A DNA stretch of 64,000 nt from Epinephelus fuscoguttatus (lineage: Eukaryota > Chordata > Actinopteri > Perciformes > Serranidae): assembly GCF_011397635.1 (NCBI RefSeq), contig NC_064764.1, positions 42,212,955 through 42,276,954 of the forward strand. Reading direction: 5' to 3'. A program made the translations under genes and the position numbers. The notes under the pieces are model-generated. The model was given only the letters and a program-made list of their open reading frames with translations, was not told the DNA's origin and did not search any database. Positions 45,844 through 58,075 of the stretch are shown in pieces (position 1 is the first letter of the stretch; each line of letters starts with the position of its first letter).

Positions 45844-48068
45844 GTGAGTGAAATCGTCTCCGACCACCTGGCTATCATCATGGACATCCACCTCCCCATC
45901 CACCTTTCCAAAGAAAAACGTACAATATCCTTTAGAGACCTCAAATCCATCTCGCCACAAGACGTCTCAGCATCTCTGTACGCCACCCAGTCTACATCCC
46001 CTCCCCCACTATCTGATGACTTCAATGAGCTTGTCAACCACTATAACAACACTGTCTCCTCCTGCCTTGATCAATTATCTCTCATCAAAACCAAAACTGT
46101 TTCATTTAGACACTCAGCCCCCGGTTCACCCCTGAACTCCACCAGCTGAAATCGCGTAAGCGCCAGCTTGAAAGACTCCACAAAAACACCAGACTCACAG
46201 TTCATCTCCAAACATACACTGACCACCTTCAACTGTACAAAACAGCCCTCAACACTGTGCGCTCTGCCTACTTTTCAAACCTCATCCACACTGGTTCCAA
46301 TAACCAAAAGGCTCTTTTTTCCACCATCAACAAGCTTCTCAATCCCAGCGACAACATTTCAAACTCATTTACCACTGAAAAATGCAATTCTTTCCTCTCT
46401 TTCTTCCAATCCAAAATTGATACCGTCTACAGTTCCCTATCCTCCTCCCCCATCACCCATTCCTCCTCCCTCCCCCCTGCTCCTCTTATCACCTCTCCAC
46501 AGATTTTCACCCGTCTCCCCAGCTGATTTGTCCAAAATCATCTCAACCATGAAATCCTCCACCTGCATCCTAGATCCCATCCCATCCTCCTTTGTTAAAC
46601 ACTGCTTCTCCACCATCTCCCCAATTATTTCAGGGATTATCAACTCCTCCCTCAACCTTTCCACTGTTCAACTCCCCCATCACTGAAACTGGCTGCTGTA
46701 ACCCCCACCATCAAGAACCCTGGACTCAACCCTGACAGCATCAATAACTTCCGGCCTATTTCCAACCTCCCATTCCTGTCTAAAATCCTGGAACGTGTTG
46801 TTGTCTCACAAATCAAAGCCCATATCACCAATAATGACCTCTACGAACAATTTTAATCCAGATTCCGTACCCACCACAGCACTGAAACTGCCCTCCTCAG
46901 AGTAACAAATTACCTTCTCCTCTCCTCAGACTCCGGCCAAGTCTCCATCCTCATCCTCCTGGACCTTACTGCTGCCTTTGATACCATTAACCACTCCATC
47001 TTACTCTCCTGCCTACAATCTCTCCTCAACATCACAGATGATGCCCTCACCTTGCTTCAATCATACCTTACTCAAAGGAAGCAATTCATTTTCATCAACA
47101 ACTGCTCCTCTTCGACTGCCCCCCTGTCCCAAGGTGTCCCCCAGGGTTCGGTGCTTGGTCCTCTCCTCTTCATCCTCTACCTCCTCCCCCTCAGTCAGAT
47201 TATCTGTTGTCATGGCCTCCGTTTCCAGTGTTATGCTGACGACATCCAGCTCTAAATCTCCACCAAATCCATCACCTCTCAGACCCACTCCACCCTCTCA
47301 AACTGCCGCTCTGACATCAGACACTGGATGCAAACAAATCTCCTCAAACTCAACTACAACAAATCAGACTTACTCATAACTGGTCCAACATCCCTCACCC
47401 TGACAGCCAAAGACTTCCATCTCTCTATCAACAACTCCACCCTCTCCCCCTCCCCCAAATGCCGCAACCTTGGAGTCATCTTTGACAGCAATCTCTCCAT
47501 CAACCAACACAGCAAGCAGGTCACCAAATCACATAGCACCATCTCAAAAACATCGCCCGCCTTCACCCCTCTCTCTCCTTCCCTGCAGCTGAAACTCTCA
47601 TTCATACTTTTATTACATCTCATATCGACTACTGCAACAGTATCCTCTACGGCACAACCTCCAATCTCCTGAATAAACTTAGGTATATCCAGAACTCTGC
47701 TGCCCGCCTCTTCACCTACAAACGCTCCCGTGACCACATAACCCCTGTCCTCCAGAACCTACACTGATCCCTCTTCCTTACCATAACCAATTCAAAATCC
47801 TCCTACTCACCCACAAAGCACTTCACAACCAGGCCCCCTTCTACCTTAAAGACCTTCTCCCCCCCTACACTCCTTCCTGCACCCTCCGCTCCTCTGACGC
47901 CAACCTCCTCACCATACCTAGGACCAAGCACCGCACGTGGGGGGACAGAGCTTTCTCTGTTGCTGCCCCCACCCTCTGGAACTCCCTCCCACAACACATC
48001 CGCGGCTACACAGACCTCACCTCCTTCAAAACTCAACTCTAAACATACCTGTTCCGTTATGCATTTAT
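45844..48068 (+). pseudogene. degenerate L2-group LINE
   Basis: Starts at the end of the endonuclease (SDHLAIIMDIHLP), passes linker and RT blocks ([67 protein letters not shown]) and ends near WNSLPQHIRGYTD. The frame changes many times and several stops are present (for example at about 46146, 46855 and 47254). C-rich codon use sets it apart from the next LINEs. No tail is seen; it abuts another LINE at about 48070. Confidence 0.8.
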
Positions 48069-48069
48069 T

Positions 48070-48883
48070 TTTAGATAAAGTTATTATTGTAGGCGATTTT
48101 AACATTCATGTCGACGTTGATAATGACTCCCTGGGTACCGTGTTCCTGAACTGATCATTTTGTCAATAGCGCTGTAGGCTCGCTTCGAACAACACTTGAC
48201 TCTGTAGCTCCTCTTAAAAAGAAGTTAACAAAGCAAAGAAAGTTCGCTCCTTGGTATAACTCTCAAACCCGTAAGCTAAAACAAATATCGCAAAAATTTG
48301 AAAGGAATTGGCGATTAACCAAACTGGAAGAACCTCGTTTAATCTGGACAGACAGTCTCAAAACTTATAAGAGGGGCCTCCGCAATGCCAGAGCAAACTA
48401 TTACTCAGCATTAATAGAAGAAAACAAGAATAACTCCAGGTTTCTTTTCAGCACTGTAGCCAGGCTGACTGAGAGTCAGAGCTCTATTGAGCCTTGTATT
48501 CCTTTAGCCCTTAGCAGTAATGATTTTATGAGCTTTTTAATGACAAAATTCTAACTGTTAGAGGCAAAATTCATGACCTCCTGTCCTCAGATAGTACCTA
48601 TCTAACCTCAAACACAGCTGTAAAACCTAATATATATTTAGATTGCTTCTCCCCAATTTCTCTTCAAGAATTGACTGCAGTGATTTCTTCATCCAAATCA
48701 TCAACGTGTCTCTTAGACCCCATCCCAACTAGGCTACTTAAGGAGGTCTTTCCTTTAGTTAACACTCATATATTAGATATGATCAATATATCCTTATTAA
48801 CAGGCTATGTACCACAGTCTTTTAAGGTAGCTGTAATTAAACCTCTACTAAAAAAGTCCACCCTGGATCCAGAGGTGTTAAGA
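48070..48883 (+). pseudogene. broken L2-group LINE segment (endonuclease to early RT)
   Basis: DKVIIVGDFNIHVDVDNDSL is the endonuclease GDFN motif. Several stops follow, then ISSSKSSTCLLDPIPTRLLK of the RT. It stops abruptly at 48883 in DPEVL. The last 200 bp recur at 50694-50893, where the RT continues. Confidence 0.8.
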
Positions 48884-50678
48884 GAGAGAAGTTTACAGTT
48901 CAGTTCATTTAGTTCAGATAGGTGAGAGTGTTAAGGGGAGTATGAGGAGTATGAATGTAATCCAGTTCAGTTCAGTTTGTGTGTGTGTGTGTGTGTGAGT
49001 GAGTGGGGAAGTATGAATGTAATTCACTTCAGTTCAGTTCAGGTGGAAGAGTGTGTATGAAGTGTGAGTGTGAGTGAGGGGGGAGGGAAGGACCCAGGTT
49101 AGCTTGAAGCTTGAGTTTGGAGAAGCCAGGAGATTGTGGGGAAAAAAGGAACTTATCTGGGTTCACCCTTTTACTTGTGTTCTCTTTAGTTTCCCATTCT
49201 CACTTCTCCTTTCCATCCTCCTTCAAGTCTCCTTTGTTTGATTTCCCCGCTCTCTGTTCAGCTCACAGGTGTCCCTTAATTTATCACCTTCCTCTCCTCC
49301 TTCCTCTCCTGCTCAGGTGGACAAGGCTGTGATCTCACTTCCTTTTTCCTTCCTGCTACAGCTCTCTCTGGTGAACAAACTGTGATGGAGACTCCAAACA
49401 GATATTTGCTGTTACTGTTATATGATCAGTGGATTAAGGACAGTACATGGAGGGAGGTGCAAACACGTCTTTGTGCTAATAGAGCCTCTAATGTACGTTA
49501 TCATGATCGGTGTGAGATGTTCTCTGTGTTTAATAAGTGTTACAGGTTATTGCAGAGACTGTTTTTAACATCAAACGCAAGTTCTGTTTTACTTCAGCAA
49601 GAGTATTATTATCAGAGTGTAGAAATATGAATCCACTGAAGTATAAAAGTGTCACCATCAAAATAAAGAACCAGCAGTTAAAGTAAAGGTGGAGCTGATT
49701 GTGATGACTTTATAATAATACCTCATCACCTTTATTGTTGATTATATTTTGTATCAATAATCTGAAGCTGTCAGATAAATGGATGCAGTGGAGGAGGAGC
49801 ACAAACACCTCCATATCTGACTGAAGAAAATGCACTGAGTAACTCTGCAGCACTGATCACATTTCAGATTAGAGTGTGTGTCTGGTCGTGCTGGTGTTGT
49901 GATGTTCTGCAGGGACTGTGTGCGCGTGTGTGTGTGTGTGTGCTCCCTCTTACACCACATGTTAATGATACTGCAGACAAACACATTTCAACAACAAGAC
50001 ACGTCACTGTGCTTTTTTAAATTTCAACAAATCTGGACATTTAGACATTTACATACATCACAAATCAGGACTTCATTTTGTTCATGACCCAGTTTACAAA
50101 AAATATCAATTTGTATCCGCAAAGTTTTTTTTTTTATCTTTATGTTTTACTATTCATTGAAATATTTGCTTTATTTTATTTTTCAAAAAAACCTTTTTTT
50201 TTCTTTCTTGTGCAAAATTCAAGCCCAAAACATTTTCCGTGACAGAGAAATTGACATGTTGAAGAAAAGAGATGCTGATCCATGAACTAAAACTTTAAAG
50301 GTTTAATCACCTCGGCTGCTAGTATCTAAACAATGACACTGTTGCAGGGTTTATTTCTTTCTTTTTAATGATGTTTTTAGAAAAAGAAAAGTTTCATATG
50401 GAGCCAGAGATAAATGGTGTTCATCCTTCAGTCAGTCCCACAGAGCCAGGCAGCTGCCAGCTGTGACAGGGAGCGCACGTCCATATGGCGTTACATTTTT
50501 AGTTGATTAATATGTGACTGTAAATACTCAGACATGAATCAGAGTATGGTCGAAGAATATTTCTCCACCTCAGCCACATTTACTGTTGCACTGAAAGTCC
50601 ACACTGACTCCAACTTATGAGCTGAGACCTGATGTGAAATTTGATCGTAGCCTCTGCTCACATCCACACTGATGAATG
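48884..50678. other. 1.8 kb interval between two copies of the same LINE segment; no confident gene
   Basis: The left part (48890-49085) is a degenerate array of GTTCAGTTCAG, GTGTGTGAGTGAG and GTATGAATGTAAT. An 81-codon frame at 49385-49630 (METPNRYLLLLLYDQW) follows an acceptor-like CTGCTACAG but has no recognised relative. The right part contains T-rich tracts (50125-50210) only. Confidence 0.35.
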
Positions 50679-50791
50679 CTGAGCTTCAACAATTGTGATT
50701 TCTTCATCTAAATCATCAACGTGTCTCTTAGACCCCATCCCAACTAGGCTACTTAAGGAGGTCTTTCCTTTAGTTAACACACATATTAGAT

Positions 50792-52222
50792 ATGATCAAT
50801 ATATCCTTATTAACAGGCTATGTACCACAGTCTTTTAAGGTAGCTGTAATTAAACCTCTACTAAAAAAGCCCACCCTGGATCCAGAGGTGTTAGCCAATT
50901 ATAGACCAATATCTAATCTTCCCTTTATGTCAAAGATCCTTGAGAAAGTAGTCGCAGACCAGCTGTGTGATTTTCTCCATGATAATAATTTATTTGAGGA
51001 ATTTCAGTCAGGATTTAGAGTGCATCATAGCACTGAGACAGCTCTAGTTAAAATTACAAATGACCTTCTGATCGCTTCAGACAAAGGACTTGTCTCTGTA
51101 CTTGTTTTATTAGATCTTAGTGCGGCGTTTGACACTATTGACCATCAAATTCTACTGCTGAGACTGGATCACTTAATTGGCCTAAAAGGTTCTGCACTAA
51201 GCTGGTTTAAATCTTATTTATCTGATCGTTTTCAGTTTGTTCACGTTCATAATGAATCATCCTTACGTACTAAAGTTTGTTTTGGAGTTCCGCAAGGTTC
51301 TGTGCTCGGACCAATCCTATTTACTCTATATATGCTTCCTTTAGGTAACATCATTAGAAATCACTCTATAAATTTCCATTGTTATGCGGATGATACACAG
51401 TTGTATTTATTGATGAAGCCAGAAGAAAGTAATCAATTAACTAAACTCCATAACTGCCTTAAAGACATAAAAACTTGGATGAGCACCAATTTCCTGATGT
51501 TAAATTCAGACAAAACTGAAGTTATTGTTCTTGGCCCCAAACAACTCAGAGACTCTTTATCTGATGACATAGTTTCTCTAGATGGCATTGCTCTGGCCTC
51601 TAGCACTACCGTAAGAAACCTCGGAGTAATATTTGATCAAGATTTGTCTTTTAATTCTCATTTAAAACAAACCTCACGGACTGCATTTTTTCATCTGCGT
51701 AATATTGTGAAAATTAGGCCTATCCTGACCCAAGATGCAGAAAAATTGGTCCACGCTTTTGTTACCTCAAGGCTGGATTACTGTAACTCTCTATTATCAG
51801 GTAGCTCTAGTAAGTCCTTAAAAACTCTCCAGCTAATTCAGAATGCAGCAGCACGTGTATTAACAGGAACTAAGAAACGAGATCATATTTCTCCTGTTTT
51901 AGCTTCTCTGCACTGGCTCCCTGTAAAATCCAGAATTGAATTTAAAATCCTACTGTTAACTTATAAAGCTCTAAATGGTCAAGCTCCGTCATATCTTAGA
52001 GAGCTCATAGTGCCATATTATCCCACCAGAACACTGCGCTCTGAGAACGCAGGGTTACTCGTGGTCCCTAAAGTCTCCAAAAGTAGATCAGGAGCCAGAG
52101 CCTTCAGCTATCAGGCTCCTCTCCTGTGGAATCATCTTCCTGTTACGGTCCGGGAGGCAGACACCGTCTCCACATTTAAGACTAGACTTAAGACTTTCCT
52201 CTTTGATAAAGCTTATAGTTAG
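50792..52222 (+). CDS. L2-type LINE reverse transcriptase, long open frame
   Basis: A 476-codon uninterrupted frame. RT blocks in order: [62 protein letters not shown] and catalytic CYADDTQLY. The conserved C-terminal region [15 protein letters not shown] follows, then [13 protein letters not shown]. The true RT starts upstream, but two bases are missing near 50783 compared with the copy at 48768 (CACACATATTAG against CACTCATATATTAG), so the frame opens only at an internal Met. The endonuclease is absent. Confidence 0.82.
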   Translation: MINISLLTGYVPQSFKVAVIKPLLKKPTLDPEVLANYRPISNLPFMSKILEKVVADQLCDFLHDNNLFEEFQSGFRVHHSTETALVKITNDLLIASDKGLVSVLVLLDLSAAFDTIDHQILLLRLDHLIGLKGSALSWFKSYLSDRFQFVHVHNESSLRTKVCFGVPQGSVLGPILFTLYMLPLGNIIRNHSINFHCYADDTQLYLLMKPEESNQLTKLHNCLKDIKTWMSTNFLMLNSDKTEVIVLGPKQLRDSLSDDIVSLDGIALASSTTVRNLGVIFDQDLSFNSHLKQTSRTAFFHLRNIVKIRPILTQDAEKLVHAFVTSRLDYCNSLLSGSSSKSLKTLQLIQNAAARVLTGTKKRDHISPVLASLHWLPVKSRIEFKILLLTYKALNGQAPSYLRELIVPYYPTRTLRSENAGLLVVPKVSKSRSGARAFSYQAPLLWNHLPVTVREADTVSTFKTRLKTFLFDKAYS

Positions 52223-52321
52223 GGCTGGCTCAGGCTTGCCCTGTACCAGCCCCTAGTTAGGCTGACTTAGGCCTAGTCTGCCGGAGGACCCCCCTATAAT
52301 ACACCGGGCACCTTCTCTCCT

Positions 52322-52327
<6 letters not shown>

Positions 52328-52364
<37 letters not shown>
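52328..52364. repeat. (CT)n tract, insertion site of the antisense LINE
   Basis: About 18 CT dinucleotides. The CT tract continues on the other side of the insert at about 54836-54848, so the insertion occurred within it. Confidence 0.9.
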
Positions 52365-52368
<4 letters not shown>

Positions 52369-54835
52369 CAATTTCAATAATCTTTATTGGCATGACTGTA
52401 GATTAACAATATTGCCAAAGACATCAAAATTTACAAATAAAGTACAATAATAAAAGTAAGTCAGAAAACTATAAAAAAAAAGATTAAATATATGATATAT
52501 AATACAAAATACACCAATCTACAATACAATACACCAATATATAATATAGGGAAAAAATGAATAAAGAAAAATGTAGATGGTGAGTTACAAGGACTGTAAA
52601 TATAGACAGGTGTGTCAGGTGTTGTGATGGTTGTCCCTCAGGCTGTGGCATAACCTGACATATGTTGCTGCTGCTAAGCTGCTGACTCTGTTCTCTCCAA
52701 GGATGTGTTGCATTTTAGTTTGATCAGGCAGAGAATCAAAGTCAGTGACTTTATGTTTTATTTTTGAGAGGAAGTCGGCTCTGATGTGTTCATACTTGCT
52801 GCAGTGCAACAGGAAGTGTGTCTCTGTCTCCACTTGTCTGTGTGGACAGAGCTCACACAACCTGTCCTCTCTGGGCAGCCAGGTCTGCCTGTGTCTGCCC
52901 GTCTCTATGGCCAAGCTGTGGTCACTGAGTCTGTACATGGTCAAAGTCTTCCTCAGTTTCTCATCAGTCACGGTGCTCAGATATTCTGCCACCGTGTACT
53001 GTCTATTTAGAGCCAAATAATACTGAAGTTTGCTTTGCGTTTTTGTGGTCGATGTCCAATAGCTAATGTAATGTCCTTTTTGTTTCTCTATAATTTGGTG
53101 GGTCCAGATTGTGTGAGGGCTGTGCTGAGGTCTTGTGTTGTTAGAGGAGCTGAGCCTCAGGACCAGCTGGCTGAGGGGGCTCTTCTCCATGTTCTCCTCT
53201 TGGCATTGCAGAGCTTTGTAGTGGTAGGAGTTGGGGTCACTTGTTTTAAGGTGTTTATAAAATTTGATGGCTCTTTTTTGAATTCTAATTAAAAGGGGGA
53301 CTTGGCCTAGCTCAGCTCGGCATCCGTTGTTGGGGTGTTCCTGTGCACTCTGAGGATGCTCTTGCAAATCTCTGTATGCAGGATTTCGATGGGGTGGTTG
53401 TCCCATTTTTCAAAATCTTGATTTGCAAGAGGACCCCACACCTCACTACCATACAGAATAATTGGTTCAATTATAGATTTGAATATTTTGAGCCAGATTC
53501 TAATGGGCATATTAATGTTTGAAGATTTCTTTATAGCATAGAAAGCCCTTCTTCCCTTCTCTCTGAGATCATCAACAGCCAGGTTAAAGTTTCCCGTGGA
53601 CGTGATGTGTAGTCCTAAGTATGTGTAGTCGTGTGTGTGCTCCACCTCATGAGAGCCCAGGAAAAACCTGGTTTGGTTTCCCTGACCCCTGGGTCGTTTC
53701 TGGAATATCATAATTTTGGTTTTGTCCAGATTAACTGTCAGGGCCCAGGTCTGACAGAAGGTTTGCAGATGATCCAGTTGCTGTTGTAGTGCTTCATGTG
53801 ATGGAGCCAGCAATATGAGATCATCTGCAAACAGTAGGCATTTAACCTGTGTGTCAGACAGAGTGAGACCAGGGATGTCAGATAGTTCTAGTGATTTGGC
53901 CAATTCATCGATATAGATGTTGAAGAGGGTGGGACTGAGACTGCAGCCCTGTTTTACTCCTCTACTCTGGGGGAAGAAATCTGTTTCCATGTTGTTAATT
54001 TTAACAGCACATTTCATATGACTGTACATGGTTTTGATGATGTCATAGACCTTCCCCCCTACACCCTTCTCAATTAATTTTAAGAACAGTCCATCATGCC
54101 AAATTGAGTCGAATGCTTTTTTGAAGTCTACAAAACAAGAGAAGATTTTCCTCTTGTTTTGCTGGACGTCTTTATTAAGGCGGGTGTGAAGGGTGTAGCT
54201 ATGGTCTGGTGTTCGAGGGTTGGGTGGTAATCCTATCTGGCTCTTGCTCAGGACAGCAGGTTCTCTGAGGAAGTCTTGCAGTCGGCTGTTTAGGATGCTG
54301 CAGAACAACTTCCCAGGTTGCTGCTGACACAGATGCCTCGGTAATTGTTTGGGTCGAATTTGTTTCCACTTTTAAAGATTGGTGTGATGATTCCTTCACT
54401 CCAGAGGTCAGGGAAATGTCCGACACCCAGAATAAGGTTAAATAACTTTAATATGGCAATGTTAAATTTATGGTCATCAAATTTTAGCATTTCATTTAAA
54501 ATGCCATCAGGACCGCTGGCTTTCTTTGGCTGCAGTGCCTGGATTTTAGCCAGCAGCTCTGCTTCAGTAATTTGGTAGTCTAGGGGGTTCTGGTTGTCTT
54601 TAATGACTGATTCTAAAATTTGTAATTTGTTGAGGAGATTGTTTTGGGCCGAATTCAGGGGAACAGCAGTATACAGACTTTCAAAGTGATTTTTCCAGAT
54701 GTCACCATTTTGAATAGCCAATTCTTCTTTTTGTGGTTTGCTGAAAGAGTGCCATTTCTTCCAGAAGTCATTGGAGTCAATGGACTCTTCAATTATTTGT
54801 AACTGATGCCTCACATGCTGTTCTTTTTTAGTTCT
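52365..54835 (-). mobile_element. antisense non-LTR retrotransposon (Nimb/I-like), 5'-truncated
   Basis: The 3' end (minus strand) is CAATAAAGATTATTGAAATT beside the CT tract; the coding part runs to 54814. It is nested inside the L2-type LINE and therefore younger. Clade assignment is tentative and rests on the C-terminal cysteine/histidine motif and tail. Confidence 0.75.
52615..54814 (-). pseudogene. reverse transcriptase of the antisense LINE, two frameshifts
   Basis: In translation order: LQPKKASGPDGILNEM, NNYRGICVSSNLG, a one-base loss near 54312, then VDFKKAFDSIWHDGL, GVKQGCSLSPTLFNIYIDEL and catalytic LLFADDLILLAPS. The C-terminal domain changes frame again near 53325 and ends with a CELC..H...HC cysteine/histidine motif (about 52780-52860). 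The endonuclease is missing. Only two lesions in about 730 codons suggests a fairly young copy. Confidence 0.82.
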
Positions 54836-55130
54836 CTCTCTCTCTCTGTCTCATTGTGTCATGTGGATTACTGTTAATTTATCATGCTGATCTGTTCTGT
54901 ACGACATCTATTGCACGTCTGTCCGTCCTGGAAGAGGGATCCCTCCTCAGTTGCTCTTCCTGAGGTTTCTACCGTTTTTTCCCTGTTAAAGGGTTTTTGG
55001 GGAGTTTTTCCTGATCAGCTGTGAGGGTCATAAGGACAGAGGGATGTCGTATGCTGTAAAGCCCTGTGAGGCAAATTGTGATTTGAGATATTGGGCTTTA
55101 TAAATAAAATTGATTGAATTGATTGATTGA

Positions 55131-55720
55131 TATGGGGAAAAGACCGTTTGCCGAGTTTTCTGTTGTACGTTTGTTTCATATATGAGGACCGTTGCAAGTG
55201 CGTCAAACATTTTTGGCAATTTGCTTTGCCTGGAACATGCCAAAGAACAGATCCTGTCTGTATTGTTTTGACTTTGCCTATGTGCCAAGGCCTTTGCAAA
55301 CTTCTTCTCTGGCAGACTAGACACAGATAGGGACAGTCCCTCTGTCACACACTGATTTTTAACATGAAACTGCTTAATTCAGTGTTTTTCCTGGTTTTAA
55401 TCAGCTGGTCTCTGTGTTTTTGGAGAGGAGACCTCTGTGGATAATTCAGCTCCCAGTAAAAAGTAGGGATGAGTTGTGATACTGAAGCTCTGAACTTTGT
55501 TTTTCTCTTGTTTCTGCATCCAGAGTGTAGCTAATGCTTGGGTGCTGAGTTGTTTTTAATTTCAGACATAGAGATGATAAGTGTGGGGAAAAAGTGGCAT
55601 ACTGAAGTGAAAGTTAGTATATTTATGTGTAACTGGGTGGTTATTTACAGTGTATATATTGTATTTCTCTTCTGTGTCCCTCAGTCTGTTTATGTTGCAG
55701 CAGGCATTGCGATTGCGGCA
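55131..55720. other. no gene recognised
   Basis: A minus-strand frame of about 100 codons (55028-55348) partly overlaps the LINE tail and has no recognised motif. The remainder is AT-rich with no supported feature. Confidence 0.35.
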
Positions 55721-55723
55721 GGT

Positions 55724-56334
55724 GTGTGTCACGCCCCTTACCGGCACCTGTAGTGCAGCCGCGTCATTGGCTGCTAATGTAGACCTGTTCATATAGCCCT
55801 GCCTTGCCTCTTACCTCCATAGTTTGTTTTCTTTTTGTTTTGCCTGGCTCACTTAGACAGCTGCTCTGCCGCTCTGCCTTCGTCGTTTAGACGCCCTTTT
55901 TTTAAAGTAGTGTACTGGAGTTCAGGACTGACCTCAGACCGTGACTCCATAGTGGGGGGTGGGAAGTTAACACAGTATTGAGGACTTGCTAAATTTATGC
56001 ATGTAGCATGTTTATTTTTGTTTCTTTCATTTTCATTTGAGTTTGCAGTTGTTTTGTGTATATATATATATTTTGTTTGGTTTCTTTTCTTTCTTTTTGT
56101 TTATTTGCGCAGTTGACCTCAAAAACAGCTAAAGTTGTTGCCTCTCTCTTTCTAACTTAATTTTTGAGTCATTGGTACAGATTAATATTGTACCCTTTGG
56201 AAATAAAAAGAACTATCTTACTGTTTTTTTTTTTTTTAAAAAAAAGGAGAACTTAATAAAGAAATTATTTTATTGTGAGTAATAAAACTTGTTAAACTTC
56301 TTACATCGTGCCTGTATTCATTTGTGTAACTTAC
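55724..56334 (+). mobile_element. possible solo LTR
   Basis: Begins TGTCACGCCCCTTACC and ends GTGTAACTTACA, with AATAAAAAGAAC (about 56201) and AATAAAAC (about 56280) near the end, an LTR-like layout. No clean 5-bp target duplication is visible, so the call is tentative. Confidence 0.35.
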
Positions 56335-56884
56335 AGGCGTATGGGTGATTTTTGGGAAACCCTCTGAGAAATTAAAGTGAAAAGTAGATTCTTTAGGTGA
56401 AAGTCCTAAGATGGCGTTGTTGGTGCCAATTCTCCAGATCTGCCTCTCGCAGTTCAACTGGTATTGCCACATATGCACATGACAGAAAACCACAGACACA
56501 TCAGCAAGACAGTAACTGTGAGAACATAGCTAATCAGCATTCAGATCAGACTTTAAAAACCCATTTTGGAGAACTGGTACATTCTGTGCCTGCATGACAG
56601 GAAATAAGTCTCCACAGCCGCAGACGGCGGTCGTCTGTACAGCCTCTGACACTGATTCAACATGCTGAATCAGCCAAGAAAAGGTGATAAGGCCCAGTGG
56701 TGTGGGACACAATGTGAAGTCTGGGGTGATAGATGCTCACTGACACATTTAGGGACTGAGTTTTTATAAATCTGATGGGTTGGGCAAGCTGTCAGTCTGA
56801 GAGATCTGTGCCCATCCAGGCGCACCCCTACATCTACCTTCGATTCACAAAGATTCATTCAGTTTTAGCACTGTAGCCATCTTG

Positions 56885-57255
56885 CTGCCCCGTGAGTTCC
56901 CCAGCAAAGACGCACAGATTCAGCACTCCAGCTTTATGCAGTACTTTTATTGACTATTGCCCAGCACAACAACAACATCAGTCCTAAACATGGGCCTATG
57001 GCTTACCCGGCTCCTCCTGCACATGTCTCCCAGTCCATTCAGTTTTAACCCAAAGCTCAGGCAGTGTCCTTCTCCTTGGTCTGGGCAGCAGTCCTCCGAG
57101 GGCCAGCACACTACTGCATGAAAAAGGGAGACATGTAATCAGAGCAAAGCAGCAGCAGCTGTGTCAATCAACTCACCTGGTAAGTACTCTCATGAGCCGT
57201 CCCCCCACACCTCTCCCCTGCAGCTGACTACTAACCACACACACCTCCACAAGCA
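56885..57255 (-). mobile_element. possible antisense solo LTR
   Basis: Read on the minus strand, the layout is a GC-moderate body, CAATAAAAGTACTGCATAAAG (cut here at the signal CAATAAAAG) and a short tail ending CACGGGGCA. Ends and target duplication are not resolved. Confidence 0.28.
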
Positions 57256-57433
57256 GATGAACTCTGTGGTGCTCACGTTATATTTATATCAGTGGGAGAA
57301 GTAGAGAGAGGAATCACTGAAAACTAGAATAACCACCTCGCCATCAATGTCTGCCCAGACTCACATGTAGCCATGACAGCTTATAACGATTCAAATGTTG
57401 CTGCAAAGGAGTTAACAAATTGTTAAACACACT

Positions 57434-57457
57434 ACACACACACACACACACACACAG
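57434..57457. repeat. (CA)n microsatellite
   Basis: Twelve CA dinucleotides. Confidence 0.9.
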
Positions 57458-57479
57458 AAGATCTATACAATCAGCACAG

Positions 57480-57780
57480 TTTCAAGATTAGAGTCACCAA
57501 TTCAGTATCTGACCAAATGTCTCCCCTTCTGTTCCTGAGATATGACGTTAAAACATGATGAGGTCACAGTCAAGCTGACCTTTGACCTTTTGACCTTCAA
57601 TATTTGATCCTGTTAGACATTTGTGTCAAGTTTGGTCAGAATTAGTTATTACAAAACATGTTTTGTGAGGTCACAGGGACCTTTGACCTTTGACAATGAA
57701 AATTATAATCAGTTTATCCTTGGGTCCAAGGGGATCTTTGTGCCAAATTTTAAGACATCCCATTCACGAGAATGCCATGT
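57480..57780. repeat. interspersed repeat with TGACCTTTGACCT motifs
   Basis: GAGGTCACAG, TGACCTTTGACCTTTTGACC and GGACCTTTGACCTTTGAC, with GTCAAGTTTGGTCAGA, belong to a repeat I recall as widespread in fish. No coding capacity. Confidence 0.45.
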
Positions 57781-58075
57781 GCATTGTACAGTCATTTATT
57801 GATCTATGTGACACTTCTAATGAGTCACATTGTGATTGTTGTTGTGATGATCATACTTATGTTCATGTCTCGTACATTGCCATTTTTATGCCTCAGTACC
57901 CGCGGTACCTGTGGCCACATGCATGTTTTCGGGTGTTGTGTCTGTACTGTACTTACTTACAGTACATAAAGATGAACCACACGTCTCCACCTCCTCCCCC
58001 TGTACAGTAATGAAACCAAAACATCTGGATACGGGTGCTGCCATCTTGTGTTGGTGACGTCATTAGGAGCCAGAG

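Larger units (their letters stand above)
50680..55130 (+). mobile_element. L2/Maui-type LINE, split by an antisense LINE
   Basis: The element runs from 50680 through the RT to a CT-rich 3' UTR at 52330, is interrupted by a 2.5-kb antisense LINE, and resumes at about 54836 with CTCTCTCTGTCTCATTGTG to its tail AAATAAAATTGATTGA near 55110-55130. It is 5'-truncated. Confidence 0.85.

Noticed and set aside
57690-58010. 106-codon plus-strand frame
   Set aside because: Runs from an interspersed repeat towards the MITE, cysteine/histidine-rich by chance; no recognised family.
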